The notes under the pieces were generated by a model, which saw nothing but the letters and a program-made list of their open reading frames with translations, was not told where the DNA came from and did not search any database. A program made the translations under genes and the position numbers. A DNA stretch of 64,000 nt from NCBI GenBank assembly GCA_046330075.1, contig JAXLTL010000006.1:1-64000 (forward strand). The letters run 5' to 3'. Shown in pieces: positions 18,191-26,251 of this stretch (positions within the stretch are counted from its first letter, which is position 1; each line of letters opens with the position of its first letter). This DNA is from JAJTFW01 sp046330075 (lineage in GTDB: Bacteria; Bacteroidota; Bacteroidia; AKYH767-A; OLB10).

Positions 18191-19750
18191 TTATTGCCGG
18201 ATCAGTTGGAGTGCTCTTTGTCCGTTCACCTGAACGAAGTACATCCCTGATGGAAATTCCGTTGTATTGATCAGGGTTTGTCCGGCGCAGATGGATTGTT
18301 GAAGAATATTTCTTCCGTTGACATCGCTGATGGTGAGAATGCCCTCTTTCTGACTATAAACCTGCAACTCATTCATGAAGGGATTCGGTAGTGCACGGAG
18401 GGAAACCTCTGCATTTGCTTCATCCATTCCGGTAGTTTGCAATACGGGTTTCCATCGCAGCATACCGCAATCTTCATTAACTGCTGAACTGTAAACGATC
18501 GTGCCGGTCATTAGAATGCGTCCGTCGTTCATAACGGCCATGCCATTCCCCAGTTCATCAACAGCTCCGGTAATAATGGGTGTTTGCACATATCCGGTAC
18601 CGTTAAAGGTCAGGTCAAGTGCGCCGGCATCGGTAACACGGGCTGCAATGAAATTACTTCCTTGTCCTGTGATGTCAGCATAGCCGCCGGCAATGATGCG
18701 GTTGTCATTTTGAATGTGGATAGAAGTGGCAGTACAGGAGTAGCCGGTGATGGTAGCGGTGAATTTGCCTCCGGTGCCGAAGGTATTGTCGAGGATGCCT
18801 GCAGAGGTTAAACGTGCAACAGCGAAACTTGAACTGGAGGAACCAACCTGTCCGACAACAACAATTGCATTGTTAGAGTCAATGTCCATGTCGGCTAAAT
18901 CAGAACCTGATCCAAAAGTAAATGAATTATAGCCGGTCGTATTGAATGAAGGGTCGAGTACACCGGTGGAGTCAATCCGGAAAACCAGCAGATTGGTGCC
19001 TGAAACACCTGCGATAACGAGTTTGCCGTTCTGATCAATTTTAATGCTTCGTGCGAATTCAGCAATTCCGGTAATGTTAAACAACTTCTTTCCGTCTGTA
19101 TCGAAAGAGATGTCCAGCGTGCCATCTGATTTTACCTTGGCTACTGCGAAATCATTGTTGAGTGGCGAAGATCCATTGCGGGTTACGCCTGCAAGCCAGA
19201 TCGTGCCGTTGGAGTCGATGTCGAGCGCGTTAACCATATCAGGAAGGTTTGCGAGGCCGGTCATATCAAACGACAGCGTTCCTGAACTATGAAACGTTGG
19301 ATCCAGTGTGCCTGTGCTGTCCAAACGGCAAACGAACATGTCGTTGCTGGTACCGTTGCCCATACTGGAGGCTGCAGCTACAATTTTTCCATCTGGTGCA
19401 ATCTGCACTTTTGGAGTTTGTCCGCCGATGGAGCCCAATTGCCCGAGCGGAATGTAGATGGTTCCGTTCGCTGTTCCGAAAGAAGTATCCGGGTCGCCAT
19501 TGGTGAGGAAGCGCGAAACTGCCAGCACGAAACTGGATGATGCCGTGTTTTTCGATAAACCTGCTGTTACCAGTTTATCATCTGCCTGCAATGCACATCC
19601 ATAAAGGCGGTCGATGTTGTTGAAATAGGTGAAGGTTTTCAATCCGTCACTGTTAAATGTCGAATCGGGGACATAGGCATATGTTTGCCCGTGAGATAAC
19701 TGGATGTCTGCAAATTGAAGGACCAGCAAGAGAAGTATAAGTTTTTTCAT
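18191..19750 (-). CDS. Delta-60 repeat protein with T9SS sorting domain (paralogue)
   Basis: 519 aa: signal peptide (1-21, ending LSHGQ), about six delta-60 repeats (~30-430; for example TLDISFDTDGKKLFNI and IDQNGKLVIAG), then a type A T9SS sorting domain (~435-519, ALPNPFMNELQVYSQ, FPSGMYFVQVNG, LQLIRQ end). It aligns along its length with 6427-7995: both begin QTYxYxPDSxFN, share YNxxDRLYGC, NGSSPLNNDFAVAKVK-like and FTFGSGSDLADMDID-like blocks. Surface-exposed, function unknown. The duplicates sit on either side of the SusC/D operon in the same orientation. Confidence 0.85.
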   Translation of the reverse strand: MKKLILLLLVLQFADIQLSHGQTYAYVPDSTFNSDGLKTFTYFNNIDRLYGCALQADDKLVTAGLSKNTASSSFVLAVSRFLTNGDPDTSFGTANGTIYIPLGQLGSIGGQTPKVQIAPDGKIVAAASSMGNGTSNDMFVCRLDSTGTLDPTFHSSGTLSFDMTGLANLPDMVNALDIDSNGTIWLAGVTRNGSSPLNNDFAVAKVKSDGTLDISFDTDGKKLFNITGIAEFARSIKIDQNGKLVIAGVSGTNLLVFRIDSTGVLDPSFNTTGYNSFTFGSGSDLADMDIDSNNAIVVVGQVGSSSSSFAVARLTSAGILDNTFGTGGKFTATITGYSCTATSIHIQNDNRIIAGGYADITGQGSNFIAARVTDAGALDLTFNGTGYVQTPIITGAVDELGNGMAVMNDGRILMTGTIVYSSAVNEDCGMLRWKPVLQTTGMDEANAEVSLRALPNPFMNELQVYSQKEGILTISDVNGRNILQQSICAGQTLINTTEFPSGMYFVQVNGQRALQLIRQ

Positions 19751-19767
19751 AGGAGATTTACTATGAA

Positions 19768-19775
19768 CAAATATA
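19768..19775 (-). promoter_or_regulatory. -7 promoter element TATATTTG
   Basis: A perfect TAnnTTTG on the minus strand, 17 bp upstream of the ATG at 19750, giving a leader of ~10-12 nt for the delta-60 gene. A TTTTTGG lies ~24 bp upstream, slightly farther than the ideal spacing. Confidence 0.5.
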
Positions 19776-19935
19776 TTCAGTTGACGAGAAGATGACGGCC
19801 AAAAATAAAATGTAATCGCCTTATATACAGGTAGTTGCAGATTAGGGATGTGTATTAGGTATTCCTGAAAACGCCAGAAATCGCGCGCAGCAGCTTTTTC
19901 TCGTGTTGGGCTATTAAAATTTCTGCTGAATATCG

Positions 19936-19943
19936 TACCTTCG
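19936..19943 (+). promoter_or_regulatory. -7-like element TACCTTCG upstream of the tRNA-Ser locus
   Basis: TACCTTCG is the same variant box as at 763-770. It lies 61 bp before the broken tRNA copy and 149 bp before the intact tRNA-Ser, and is the only plausible promoter seen between 19751 and 20091. No TTG at ideal spacing. The rest of 19751-19996 shows no coding potential. Confidence 0.35.
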
Positions 19944-20003
19944 CACTCCGTTTCGGAAAATCAGGTTGGACTCAACCACCAACACCCGAAACATACAATT
20001 CCC

Positions 20004-20061
20004 GGAGAGGTGTCCGACAGCGCCGTGAAGACTTGTTCTTCACGGGTGGTTGAAGGAGCAC
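20004..20061 (+). pseudogene. Broken 5' part of tRNA-Ser with a hairpin inserted in the D-loop
   Basis: Bases 19997-20017 repeat 20085-20105 exactly (21 bp: 5' flank plus the first 14 bases of the tRNA), and 20046-20061 repeat 20106-20121 exactly (16 bp). In the upstream copy a 28-bp insert (20018-20045) separates these two parts; in the real tRNA they are adjacent. The insert contains a perfect 9-bp inverted repeat, CCGTGAAGA...TCTTCACGG, loop CTTGT. In tRNA coordinates the insertion falls in the D-loop, between the GA and GTGG of the loop. The copy ends in the anticodon stem, and a 23-bp spacer follows. Confidence 0.8.
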
Positions 20062-20091
20062 CAATCCACCCAACCAGTACCAATAATTCCC

Positions 20092-20179
20092 GGAGAGGTG
20101 TCCGAGTGGTTGAAGGAGCACGCCTGGAAAGTGTGTATAGGTCAAAAGCCTATCGCGGGTTCGAATCCCGCCCTCTCCG
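20092..20179 (+). tRNA. tRNA-Ser(GGA)
   Basis: 88 nt. Acceptor GGAGAGG (20092-20098) pairs with CCTCTCC (20172-20178), discriminator G at 20179. The D-arm is TCC/GGA, the anticodon arm CACGC-CTGGAAA-GTGTG gives anticodon GGA (reads UCC and UCU), a long class II variable arm (ATAGG...CCTAT) follows, and the T-arm is GCGGG-TTCGAAT-CCCGC. CCA is not encoded. A spurious open frame crosses this gene at 20010-20291 and is not a protein gene. Confidence 0.97.
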
Positions 20180-20180
20180 C

Positions 20181-20230
20181 AAAAACAGAGTGAGAAACAG
20201 AGCGAGAGCGATGTTTATCACTCTGTTTTT
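20181..20230 (+). terminator. Hairpin after tRNA-Ser, repeated in every unit
   Basis: AAAAACAGAGTGA (20181-20193) pairs perfectly with TCACTCTGTTTTT (20218-20230), ending in a T-run: a good terminator for the tRNA. A second, imperfect pairing of the GAGTGAGAA... region with CTCTCGTTCTCTCACACTCACTC further downstream (to ~20260) could form a larger fold. Copies occur at 20738-20787, 21293-21342 and 21845-21894. Confidence 0.65.
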
Positions 20231-20305
20231 ACTTCACTCTCGTTCTCTCACACTCACTCTTTATTTTGATTATAAAACCATTTTTAAATAAAATATTATT
20301 CATTT

Positions 20306-20650
20306 ATGTTTGACTTTCAAAAACTTGAGGTATACAAGAAAGCAAAAGCATTTCACCTCAATTGTAAAAAAATAATACTTACCAGAAAATTAGACAATTA
20401 CGTCCGTGATCAACTGGGGCGGGCGTCATTTAGTATTCCTCTTAACATTGCCGAAGGTTCTGGGAAGTTCTCTAAAGCAGACAGGAGAAACTACTTTGTT
20501 ACAGCTCGGGGATCAGCAATGGAATGCGTTGCCATCGCCGATATTTTAAGCGACGAGCAACAAATCAGCATGGCGGAGTTTGAGTCACTTTATGACCAGG
20601 CGGATGAATTATCACGGATGTTATTTGCAATGATTAAAAATTTATCTTGA
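20306..20650 (+). CDS. Four-helix-bundle protein, 23S rRNA IVS type, copy 1
   Basis: 114 aa with the family hallmarks: FQKLEVYKKAKAFHLNCKKI at the start, DQLGRASFSIPLNIAEGSGK (the conserved 'RA..SIP.NIAEG..' motif), FVTARGSAMECVAIADIL and a last helix. Proteins of this family (S23/IVP, TIGR02436-like) form small four-helix bundles; they were first found within intervening sequences of 23S rRNA genes and relatives accompany retroelements, but their biochemical role is not settled. Relative to copy 2 it has only synonymous changes (Val, Gly, Ser and Thr codons). It follows tRNA-Ser by 126 bp with the shared hairpin between. Confidence 0.88.
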   Translation: MFDFQKLEVYKKAKAFHLNCKKIILTRKLDNYVRDQLGRASFSIPLNIAEGSGKFSKADRRNYFVTARGSAMECVAIADILSDEQQISMAEFESLYDQADELSRMLFAMIKNLS

Positions 20651-20860
20651 TAAGGCTTTCTGAAATGATCTTCTTCAAAGCTTAGAATTTTTAAAATTGG
20701 CTCTGAAATATTTTAGTTCTCTTTCTCCCCTCTCCGCAAAAACAGAGTGAGAAACAGAGCGAGAGCGATGTTTATCACTCTGTTTTTACTTCACTCTCGT
20801 TCTCTCACACTCACTCTTTATGTTGATTAATAAACCATTTTCAAATAATACTATTCATTT

Positions 20861-21205
20861 ATGTTTGACTTTCAAAAACTTGAGGTCTACAAGAAAGCAA
20901 AAGCATTTCACCTCAATTGTAAAAAAATAATACTTACCAGAAAATTAGACAATTACGTCCGTGATCAACTGGGGCGGGCGTCATTTAGTATTCCTCTTAA
21001 CATTGCCGAAGGCTCTGGGAAGTTCTCGAAAGCAGACAGGAGAAACTACTTTGTTACTGCTCGGGGATCAGCAATGGAATGCGTTGCCATCGCCGATATT
21101 TTAAGCGACGAGCAACAAATCAGCATGGCGGAGTTTGAGTCACTTTATGACCAGGCGGATGAATTATCACGGATGTTATTTGCAATGATTAAAAATTTAT
21201 CTTGA
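20861..21205 (+). CDS. Four-helix-bundle protein, 23S rRNA IVS type, copy 2
   Basis: Protein identical over all 114 residues to copies 1 and 3. Differs from copy 1 at four synonymous third-codon positions and from copy 3 at one (the last Ser codon, TCT against TCC). The leader differs from that of copy 1 by several substitutions and a 2-bp shortening, while it equals the leader of copy 3. Preceded by its own copy of the tRNA-Ser tail and hairpin (20728-20787). Function as for copy 1. Confidence 0.88.
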   Translation: MFDFQKLEVYKKAKAFHLNCKKIILTRKLDNYVRDQLGRASFSIPLNIAEGSGKFSKADRRNYFVTARGSAMECVAIADILSDEQQISMAEFESLYDQADELSRMLFAMIKNLS

Positions 21206-21415
21206 TAAGGCTTTCTGAAATGATCTTCTTCAAAGCTTAGAATTTTTAAAATTGGCTCTGAAATATTTTAGTTCTCTTTCTCCCCTCTCCGCAAAAACAG
21301 AGTGAGAAACAGAGCGAGAGCGATGTTTATCACTCTGTTTTTACTTCACTCTCGTTCTCTCACACTCACTCTTTATGTTGATTAATAAACCATTTTCAAA
21401 TAATACTATTCATTT

Positions 21416-21760
21416 ATGTTTGACTTTCAAAAACTTGAGGTCTACAAGAAAGCAAAAGCATTTCACCTCAATTGTAAAAAAATAATACTTACCAGAAAAT
21501 TAGACAATTACGTCCGTGATCAACTGGGGCGGGCGTCATTTAGTATTCCTCTTAACATTGCCGAAGGCTCTGGGAAGTTCTCGAAAGCAGACAGGAGAAA
21601 CTACTTTGTTACTGCTCGGGGATCAGCAATGGAATGCGTTGCCATCGCCGATATTTTAAGCGACGAGCAACAAATCAGCATGGCGGAGTTTGAGTCACTT
21701 TATGACCAGGCGGATGAATTATCACGGATGTTATTTGCAATGATTAAAAATTTATCCTGA
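21416..21760 (+). CDS. Four-helix-bundle protein, 23S rRNA IVS type, copy 3
   Basis: Protein identical to copies 1 and 2. Only its final Ser codon (TCC) and the sequence after the stop differ from copy 2: the tail has drifted (for example CTTCTGAAAT kept, later bases changed) and the tRNA tail before the next hairpin is shortened to ACCCCGC. Same family and uncertain role as copy 1. Confidence 0.88.
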   Translation: MFDFQKLEVYKKAKAFHLNCKKIILTRKLDNYVRDQLGRASFSIPLNIAEGSGKFSKADRRNYFVTARGSAMECVAIADILSDEQQISMAEFESLYDQADELSRMLFAMIKNLS

Positions 21761-21969
21761 TAAGGCCTTCTGAAATGATCTTCTTCAAAGCCTGGAATTT
21801 TTTTAATGGGCTCTGAAATATTTTATTTCTCTTTCTCACCCCGCAAAAACAGAGTGAGAAACAGAGCGAGAGCGATGTTTATCACTCTGTTTTTACTTCA
21901 CTCTCGTTCTCTCACACTCACTCTTTATTTTGATTATAAAACCATTTTTAAATAAAATAATATTCATTA

Positions 21970-22053
21970 ATGTTTGACTTTCAAAAACCGGAGGATTGCA
22001 AGAATGCCAAATCCTTTTTTACTTTTCGCAAAAAGTATTTTGCTCAACACTAA
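21970..22053 (+). pseudogene. Decayed fourth copy of the four-helix-bundle gene
   Basis: Begins MFDFQK like the intact copies, then diverges (PEDCKNAKSFFTF against LEVYKKAKAFHLN) and stops after 27 residues. The upstream hairpin (21845-21894) and leader are intact and match copy 1. Sequence homology ends at ~22053, next to the convergent ATPase pseudogene. Confidence 0.8.
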
Positions 22054-22062
22054 CTTAAAAAT

Positions 22063-23430
22063 TTATATCCGTTTTTTTTCTTCAACTCGTTCTTCAAACC
22101 ATCTCAAATATTCGTGTAGCTGCGATACCAGATAGTAAGGTAAATTGAGCAGATAAAATGGTTTACCTGTTGGTGTTTTTACATCGGAAATAACTACCTC
22201 TCCTGAATAAAAGCGAACGGCCATCTGATGTGGTGCCAGCTCCATGAACTGATGGAGCGAACGTAGGGTTCCTGTCTTTCCGGATTTGTTTTCTATCGGT
22301 ATAATCTTGCTCTCATAGGTGTATAGAAAATCTACTTCGGCTGTTGATTCTTTCTTTTCTCGTACCCAGAATACCAGTTCACTTAGTGCATCAAAACGTG
22401 TGGCGATTAGTTCTTGCCCGGTGAGATGTTCGATAATAAGCCCTTTGTAAACCGAACTGAGATCTTCTGTTCCAATGATTTCTTTGCGGATTCCAGTAAA
22501 GTAGTTGAGCATGCCTGTATCGAGTAATTGTAAACGTGGCGACTTTTTTATATCCGGTTGTATTGGTAAGGTGGCAGAAGTGTTGGGGTAGAGTTAATGC
22601 ACCAGCATTGCTTTTTCGAGGATACGTAAACATTCTCCCATCTCGCGCGAACGATAAGCAGAATTACCAAATCCTTCAAAGTGTATCCGCTTCCCGGCTT
22701 CGGTGAAGGATGAACGGATGACATGACGAAGATGCATTACCTGTGTGTCGTTTTTAGCATACTTCTCTACATCGTCTAAGTAGGAGGTAAGGAGTGAGTC
22801 GAATACCGGATTTAACGCCAGCAGATCTTTGTGTTGGACATAGTGATTTACAATTTCCGGCATGCCACCAATGATCGCATACAGATGGTAGAGTTCCGTG
22901 AGCTTGCGATGAGCAAAATCGTTGCAGGGAATGTGATAGAGCTGTTCGAGTGCTGCTTTTTCACCAAGGGCTTCAAGGAATTCAGGAAAGGAAACAGGAC
23001 GAAGTACTTTGTATTCAACACGGCCTACCGGAAAATGTATTTTCTGGTCGAAGAGGGATTCCAGCAGACTTCCTGCAGCAATAACGCTAAGCCCCGGTTC
23101 CTGTTCGTAGAAATAACGCAACGTGTTTAACGCTTCCGGTACTTCCTGAATTTCATCGATGAAGATCAATGTACTTTCCTTTTTTGAGAGCAGTTGATTC
23201 TTCAAGAAGAAAATGGTCTGAAGCAGATGATCAAGGTTTCTGTATTGCAGAAAAGGTTGTTTGTCCTCATCAAGTTCAAGGTTGAGATAGATGTATTGTT
23301 CAAAGCGTTTTGAAAACTGATGGACAACTGTTGTTTTTCCCACCTGCCGGGCACCCCGGATGACTAACGGTTTTCGGCCCGGTTTTAAATGCCAATTGTC
23401 GAGTTCTTTTTGAATGAGCCGGTTAAACAT
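22063..23430 (-). pseudogene. AAA ATPase with DUF4143 domain, interrupted by one in-frame stop
   Basis: The first 278 residues carry an AAA_14-type ATPase: Walker A GARQVGKTT (K32), Walker B TLIFIDEIQE (D93, E94), then GRVEYKVLRPVSFPEFLEAL and helical parts. A TAA at 22594-22596 follows 'EKAMLVH'. The same frame then continues without a shift as LYPNTSATLPIQPDIKKSP, LQLLDTGMLNYF and on to a DUF4143 C-terminal domain (LSELVFWVREKKESTAEVDFLY, a PD-(D/E)XK-like segment) ending at 22063. A single substitution (for example TTA or CAA to TAA) explains it, or a sequencing error. Intact members are ~450 aa, often mobile, and of unknown role. Convergent with the four-helix-bundle array. Confidence 0.88.
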
Positions 23431-23762
23431 GTAACAAAGTTAAAGGATTTTACGATCATTTATGTAATAAAGTTATGGTAAAAATACATTTCATTTGTTG
23501 TAAAATGGTATTAATATTTTATGTTTTTCGTCTTAAAGCAGGGGTAATATCAATCCCGGAAGAATGTAGATTTGTTTTAAATAATTGAAAATAAACAACA
23601 TGAATTGCTTTTCGGGGACGTTTGGAATCAATAGCAATTTCCTCCGAGGCCAAATTCATGATCTATCAATCCGGGATGTCAGCCTTTTCTTTTTTCGAAT
23701 GGTTTTATCTATCCTGCTTTCGAAATACCGGATTTCATTTTTCATCTATAGATAAAGCCGTC

Positions 23763-23770
23763 TATCTTTG
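23763..23770 (+). promoter_or_regulatory. -7 element TATCTTTG four bases before the ATG
   Basis: A perfect TAnnTTTG box ending 4 bp before the ATG at 23775. The signal peptide begins at that ATG, so the start cannot lie downstream, and transcription would begin at or next to the start codon. The rest of the 344-bp gap (23431-23762) is AT-rich with no coding potential. Confidence 0.55.
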
Positions 23771-23774
23771 ATTC

Positions 23775-25304
23775 ATGCGCTCCCTCTTCCTCCTTCTTTT
23801 TCTATTGATCAACGCAACGGCTTCTGCTCAACATTATACCGACCGGTATTGGGCTTTCGGAGATAGTGCGGGTATTAACTTTAAAAATTTGCAAAATCCG
23901 GCACCTGCTTCAAGTATATTAAGATGTCGGGGTACATGTGCGAGCATTTGTGATAGTACCGGTGATCTATTGTTTTATTGTGGATCCCCTAATTGGCAGC
24001 AATGGCTTGCTCCAAATAATATATTCACTGATGGGTATGTAATTAACAAAAACCATCAAGTGATGGAATCAGGAGATTCTTTAGCTACAACTGGTTGGTA
24101 CCAGGAAATGGTGATTGTGCCAATGCCAGGGAATGATAGCTTGTTCTATATTTTTTGTGCGGGAGCATCCAATGCATCACATGGAATGTACTATTCTATC
24201 ATTGATGTCAAATATAACAATGGTCAGGGTCGTGTTATTCAAAAAAACGTTCAATTGAGAAACGACACGCTATGTGATGGAATAACCGCAGTAAGGCATG
24301 GAAATGGGCGAGATTGGTGGGTAATTGTAAGAAGCTGGAAAACTTATCCTGTGAATGATATTACCGCATACCTTATAAGTCCATCAGGTGTAACTATAAA
24401 TCCAACACAGTACATTGGCACCTTAGCACCTTTGGAGGGTTTCTATCGTATGAAATTCAATTCAGATGGGTCTCATTTATATAATGTATCAGCCCGAGGC
24501 ATAGTTGAACGATTAGATTTTGACAGATGCACTGGGATATTCTCAAATCCGTTAACGTATTGTGGATTAGGCGGCCCCAATGTTGGTTATTGGGGATTCG
24601 AAATTTCACCAGATGAGAGTAAGCTCTATACTTCATTAATTTATCAAACGGCAAATGCAGATACTGCTTATATTCTTCAGTTTGATCTAAACGCCCCTAA
24701 TTTTTTGGCAAGTGCAGACACACTTGGCACCTTCACTGCTCCGGATACTCCAGGCTTATTGGAATTAGGCCCCGATGGAAAAATATACGTAAGCACTACA
24801 TGGGCTGGAGGTGATACGTGTTATGATTACTTGTATTGTTATGGAACTGTGAATATTACTAATTCAAATCTATCGATGATTAATTTCCCTGATAGCGCCG
24901 GTGCTGCTTGTGGATTCCAGCCGTTTTCATTCAACTTAGGTGGGCATAAAGCATACGTTGGTCTTCCCAACAATCACAACTATGAATTGGGGGCATGGGT
25001 AGGATCGCCATGTGATACACTTTCAGTTGGAATTCCAGAATTGTTTCATAGAAACGGGGAGCTGAAATTGTATTACGATAAATCCTGGCAAACCTTGTTT
25101 GCAAATGCAGAACAATTGCAAGGGAAAAATGCAGTATTGCAGTTTTATAACTTGAATGGTCAATTGATAGATGAGGTCAGAAGTCCAGTGCAAGGCGGAT
25201 ATTTCACATATAGCACCTCATTTGCTGCCCAACCGAATGGGCTCTACATTGTCCGATTACAAACAGAGGGAGAAATGTTAACCGGGAAGTTTGTGAAGTG
25301 GTGA
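23775..25304 (+). CDS. Beta-propeller-like secreted protein with T9SS sorting domain
   Basis: 509 aa. Signal peptide (1-18, ending ASAQ). The mature N-terminus (RYWAFGDSAGINF, RGTCASICDSTGDLLFYCGS) and repeated segments such as FEISPDESKLYTSLIY and LLELGPDGKIYVST are typical of the WD40/PQQ-like propellers found in Bacteroidota gliding/T9SS cargo proteins. The last ~85 residues form a type A sorting domain (LKLYYDKSWQTLF, AVLQFYNLNGQLI, PNGLYIVRLQTEGEMLTGKFVKW). Surface or extracellular location; ligand unknown. Codon use and local AT content are higher than in the SusC block, fitting a lineage-specific cargo gene. It stands alone between an ATPase pseudogene and a repeat cluster. Confidence 0.8.
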   Translation: MRSLFLLLFLLINATASAQHYTDRYWAFGDSAGINFKNLQNPAPASSILRCRGTCASICDSTGDLLFYCGSPNWQQWLAPNNIFTDGYVINKNHQVMESGDSLATTGWYQEMVIVPMPGNDSLFYIFCAGASNASHGMYYSIIDVKYNNGQGRVIQKNVQLRNDTLCDGITAVRHGNGRDWWVIVRSWKTYPVNDITAYLISPSGVTINPTQYIGTLAPLEGFYRMKFNSDGSHLYNVSARGIVERLDFDRCTGIFSNPLTYCGLGGPNVGYWGFEISPDESKLYTSLIYQTANADTAYILQFDLNAPNFLASADTLGTFTAPDTPGLLELGPDGKIYVSTTWAGGDTCYDYLYCYGTVNITNSNLSMINFPDSAGAACGFQPFSFNLGGHKAYVGLPNNHNYELGAWVGSPCDTLSVGIPELFHRNGELKLYYDKSWQTLFANAEQLQGKNAVLQFYNLNGQLIDEVRSPVQGGYFTYSTSFAAQPNGLYIVRLQTEGEMLTGKFVKW

Positions 25305-25310
25305 ATGTAG

Positions 25311-25330
25311 TGGTCGGTCGCGACCGACCA
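25311..25330 (+). repeat. Perfect 20-bp palindrome after the T9SS gene
   Basis: TGGTCGGTCGCGACCGACCA is a perfect palindrome 6 bp after the stop of the 23775 gene. It may act as a terminator stem but has no T-tract. The last ~16 bases of the gene (AATTTGTGAAGTGGTGA-like) recur at ~25346-25362, so the palindrome lies within a small direct duplication of the gene's 3' end. Confidence 0.6.
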
Positions 25331-25371
25331 TGAAGTTCATATGGAAAATTTGTGAAGTGGTGAGGGGGTGT

Positions 25372-25450
25372 CCGGTGGCTTCGGCTCCGCTCAGCCACCG
25401 TTAATAGTTTCTATCATTCTTCCGGTGGCTGAGCGGAGTCGAAGCCACAG
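25372..25450. repeat. Inverted pair of GGTGGCT...AGCCACC elements
   Basis: 25372-25400 and 25422-25450 carry the same ~27-bp element in opposite orientation; each is itself a stem-loop (GGTGGCT / AGCCACC arms). They differ at a few bases. This type of GC-rich stem-loop is a common dispersed intergenic repeat in Bacteroidota. No coding potential. Confidence 0.65.
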
Positions 25451-25484
25451 GACGTCAATGGCTCCAAAAGTCTTCCTCAATTTC

Positions 25485-25990
25485 ATCGCCATACTTCGCA
25501 GCCCATGTTTTCGTCGCCGGTGGTATCGCCCCTACGGGGCTAATGGAATGTTTGCGTAAAATTTGTCTAAGCAGATGTCGCCCCTACGGGGCTGGCAATT
25601 CAGGAAACGGAAAAACTCTTTTTGGTGAGACAAATATTAAAACAAGAAAAATCCCAGCCCCGTAGGGGCGACATCTGACTAGCACCGAAGGTGCGTTTAT
25701 AAAATCATCAAGCCCCGTAGGGGCGACATCTTGGCCGAGTATGGGTCGACGAACCGATTCGACAAAAAAGTTCGGCGCAGAATTCGTTCCCGCATTATTC
25801 GTCGTGAAATTCATCGCCATCGTCCGCAGCCCATGTTTTCGTCGCCGTTGGTATCGCCCCCACGGGGCTGGCATTTCAGGCAACGAAAAAAACTTTATTT
25901 ATTGAGACAAATATTGAAATTAGAATAATGCCAGCCCCGTAGGGTCGGCATCTGATTAGCCCCGTAGGGGCGACAGCTTTGGACATAGAA
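25485..25990. repeat. Cluster of GCCCC-GTA-GGGGC stem-loop repeats
   Basis: Seven copies of the small stem-loop GCCCCGTAGGGGC (often followed by GACATC) occur in both orientations near 25527, 25579, 25656, 25711, 25855, 25935 and 25955. Larger blocks are also duplicated: CAGCCCATGTTTTCGTCGCC is followed by TGGTATCGCCCC at ~25498 and ~25829, and GAGACAAATATT by a GCCCC element at ~25627 and ~25902. So a ~150-bp cassette bounded by inverted elements occurs twice. No gene in 25305-26282 can be supported. Confidence 0.75.
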
Positions 25991-26097
25991 GTTCCGGCGC
26001 AGGCAGCAAGACGACAAACAAACCCATCCGATAGCTCTTCGAAGCTCCTTCTGCAATATACACCGCTTGCAAATTGCGTGACGAGGGCGCAAGCACT

Positions 26098-26215
26098 TCG
26101 TAACCCCGTAACCTAGAAACCTCGTAACCCTGTAACCTCGTTATCTCGTAACCTCGTAACCTCGTAACCTCGTAACCCCGTAACCCCGTAACCCCGTAAC
26201 CCCGTAACTCTGTAA
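26098..26215. repeat. 8-bp tandem repeat (GTAACCTC / GTAACCCC)
   Basis: About 14 units of an 8-bp repeat, first mixed, then runs of GTAACCTC (x3) and GTAACCCC (x4), ending CTGTAACTT. On the minus strand it creates an open frame with GYGVTRLRG-like repeats, which I consider non-coding because it continues antisense through the OsmC gene. Confidence 0.8.
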
Positions 26216-26251
26216 CTTCAAATCAATCCCACCTCTAACAAGATCTTTTCC

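Larger units (their letters stand above)
20171..22053 (+). repeat. Tandem array of ~555-bp units starting with the tRNA-Ser 3' end
   Basis: Each unit holds the last ten bases of tRNA-Ser (CCCTCTCCGC), a multi-arm hairpin, a ~70-bp leader, a 114-codon four-helix-bundle gene and a ~75-bp tail. Start codons are at 20306, 20861 and 21416 (spacing exactly 555) with a decayed copy at 21970. The tRNA tail recurs at 20728-20737 and 21283-21292, and in shortened form before 21845. Leaders of copies 1 and 4 are alike, and those of 2 and 3 are alike, so the outer units look ancestral and the inner ones are newer. Confidence 0.9.

Noticed and set aside
20010..20291. 93-aa open frame over the tRNA-Ser region
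   Set aside because: It reads through the broken and the intact tRNA and the hairpin; no protein signature.
20306..21760. Diversity-generating retroelement with the four-helix-bundle protein as Avd
   Set aside because: No reverse transcriptase, template repeat or variable repeat is present.
19997..22053. Classical integrative element at tRNA-Ser
   Set aside because: The tRNA tail repeats look att-like, but no integrase, excisionase or cargo other than the four-helix-bundle gene is found.
22391..22633. 80-aa minus open frame as a frameshifted part of the ATPase
   Set aside because: The homologous sequence continues in the original frame after the TAA; this frame is a shadow and no frameshift is needed.
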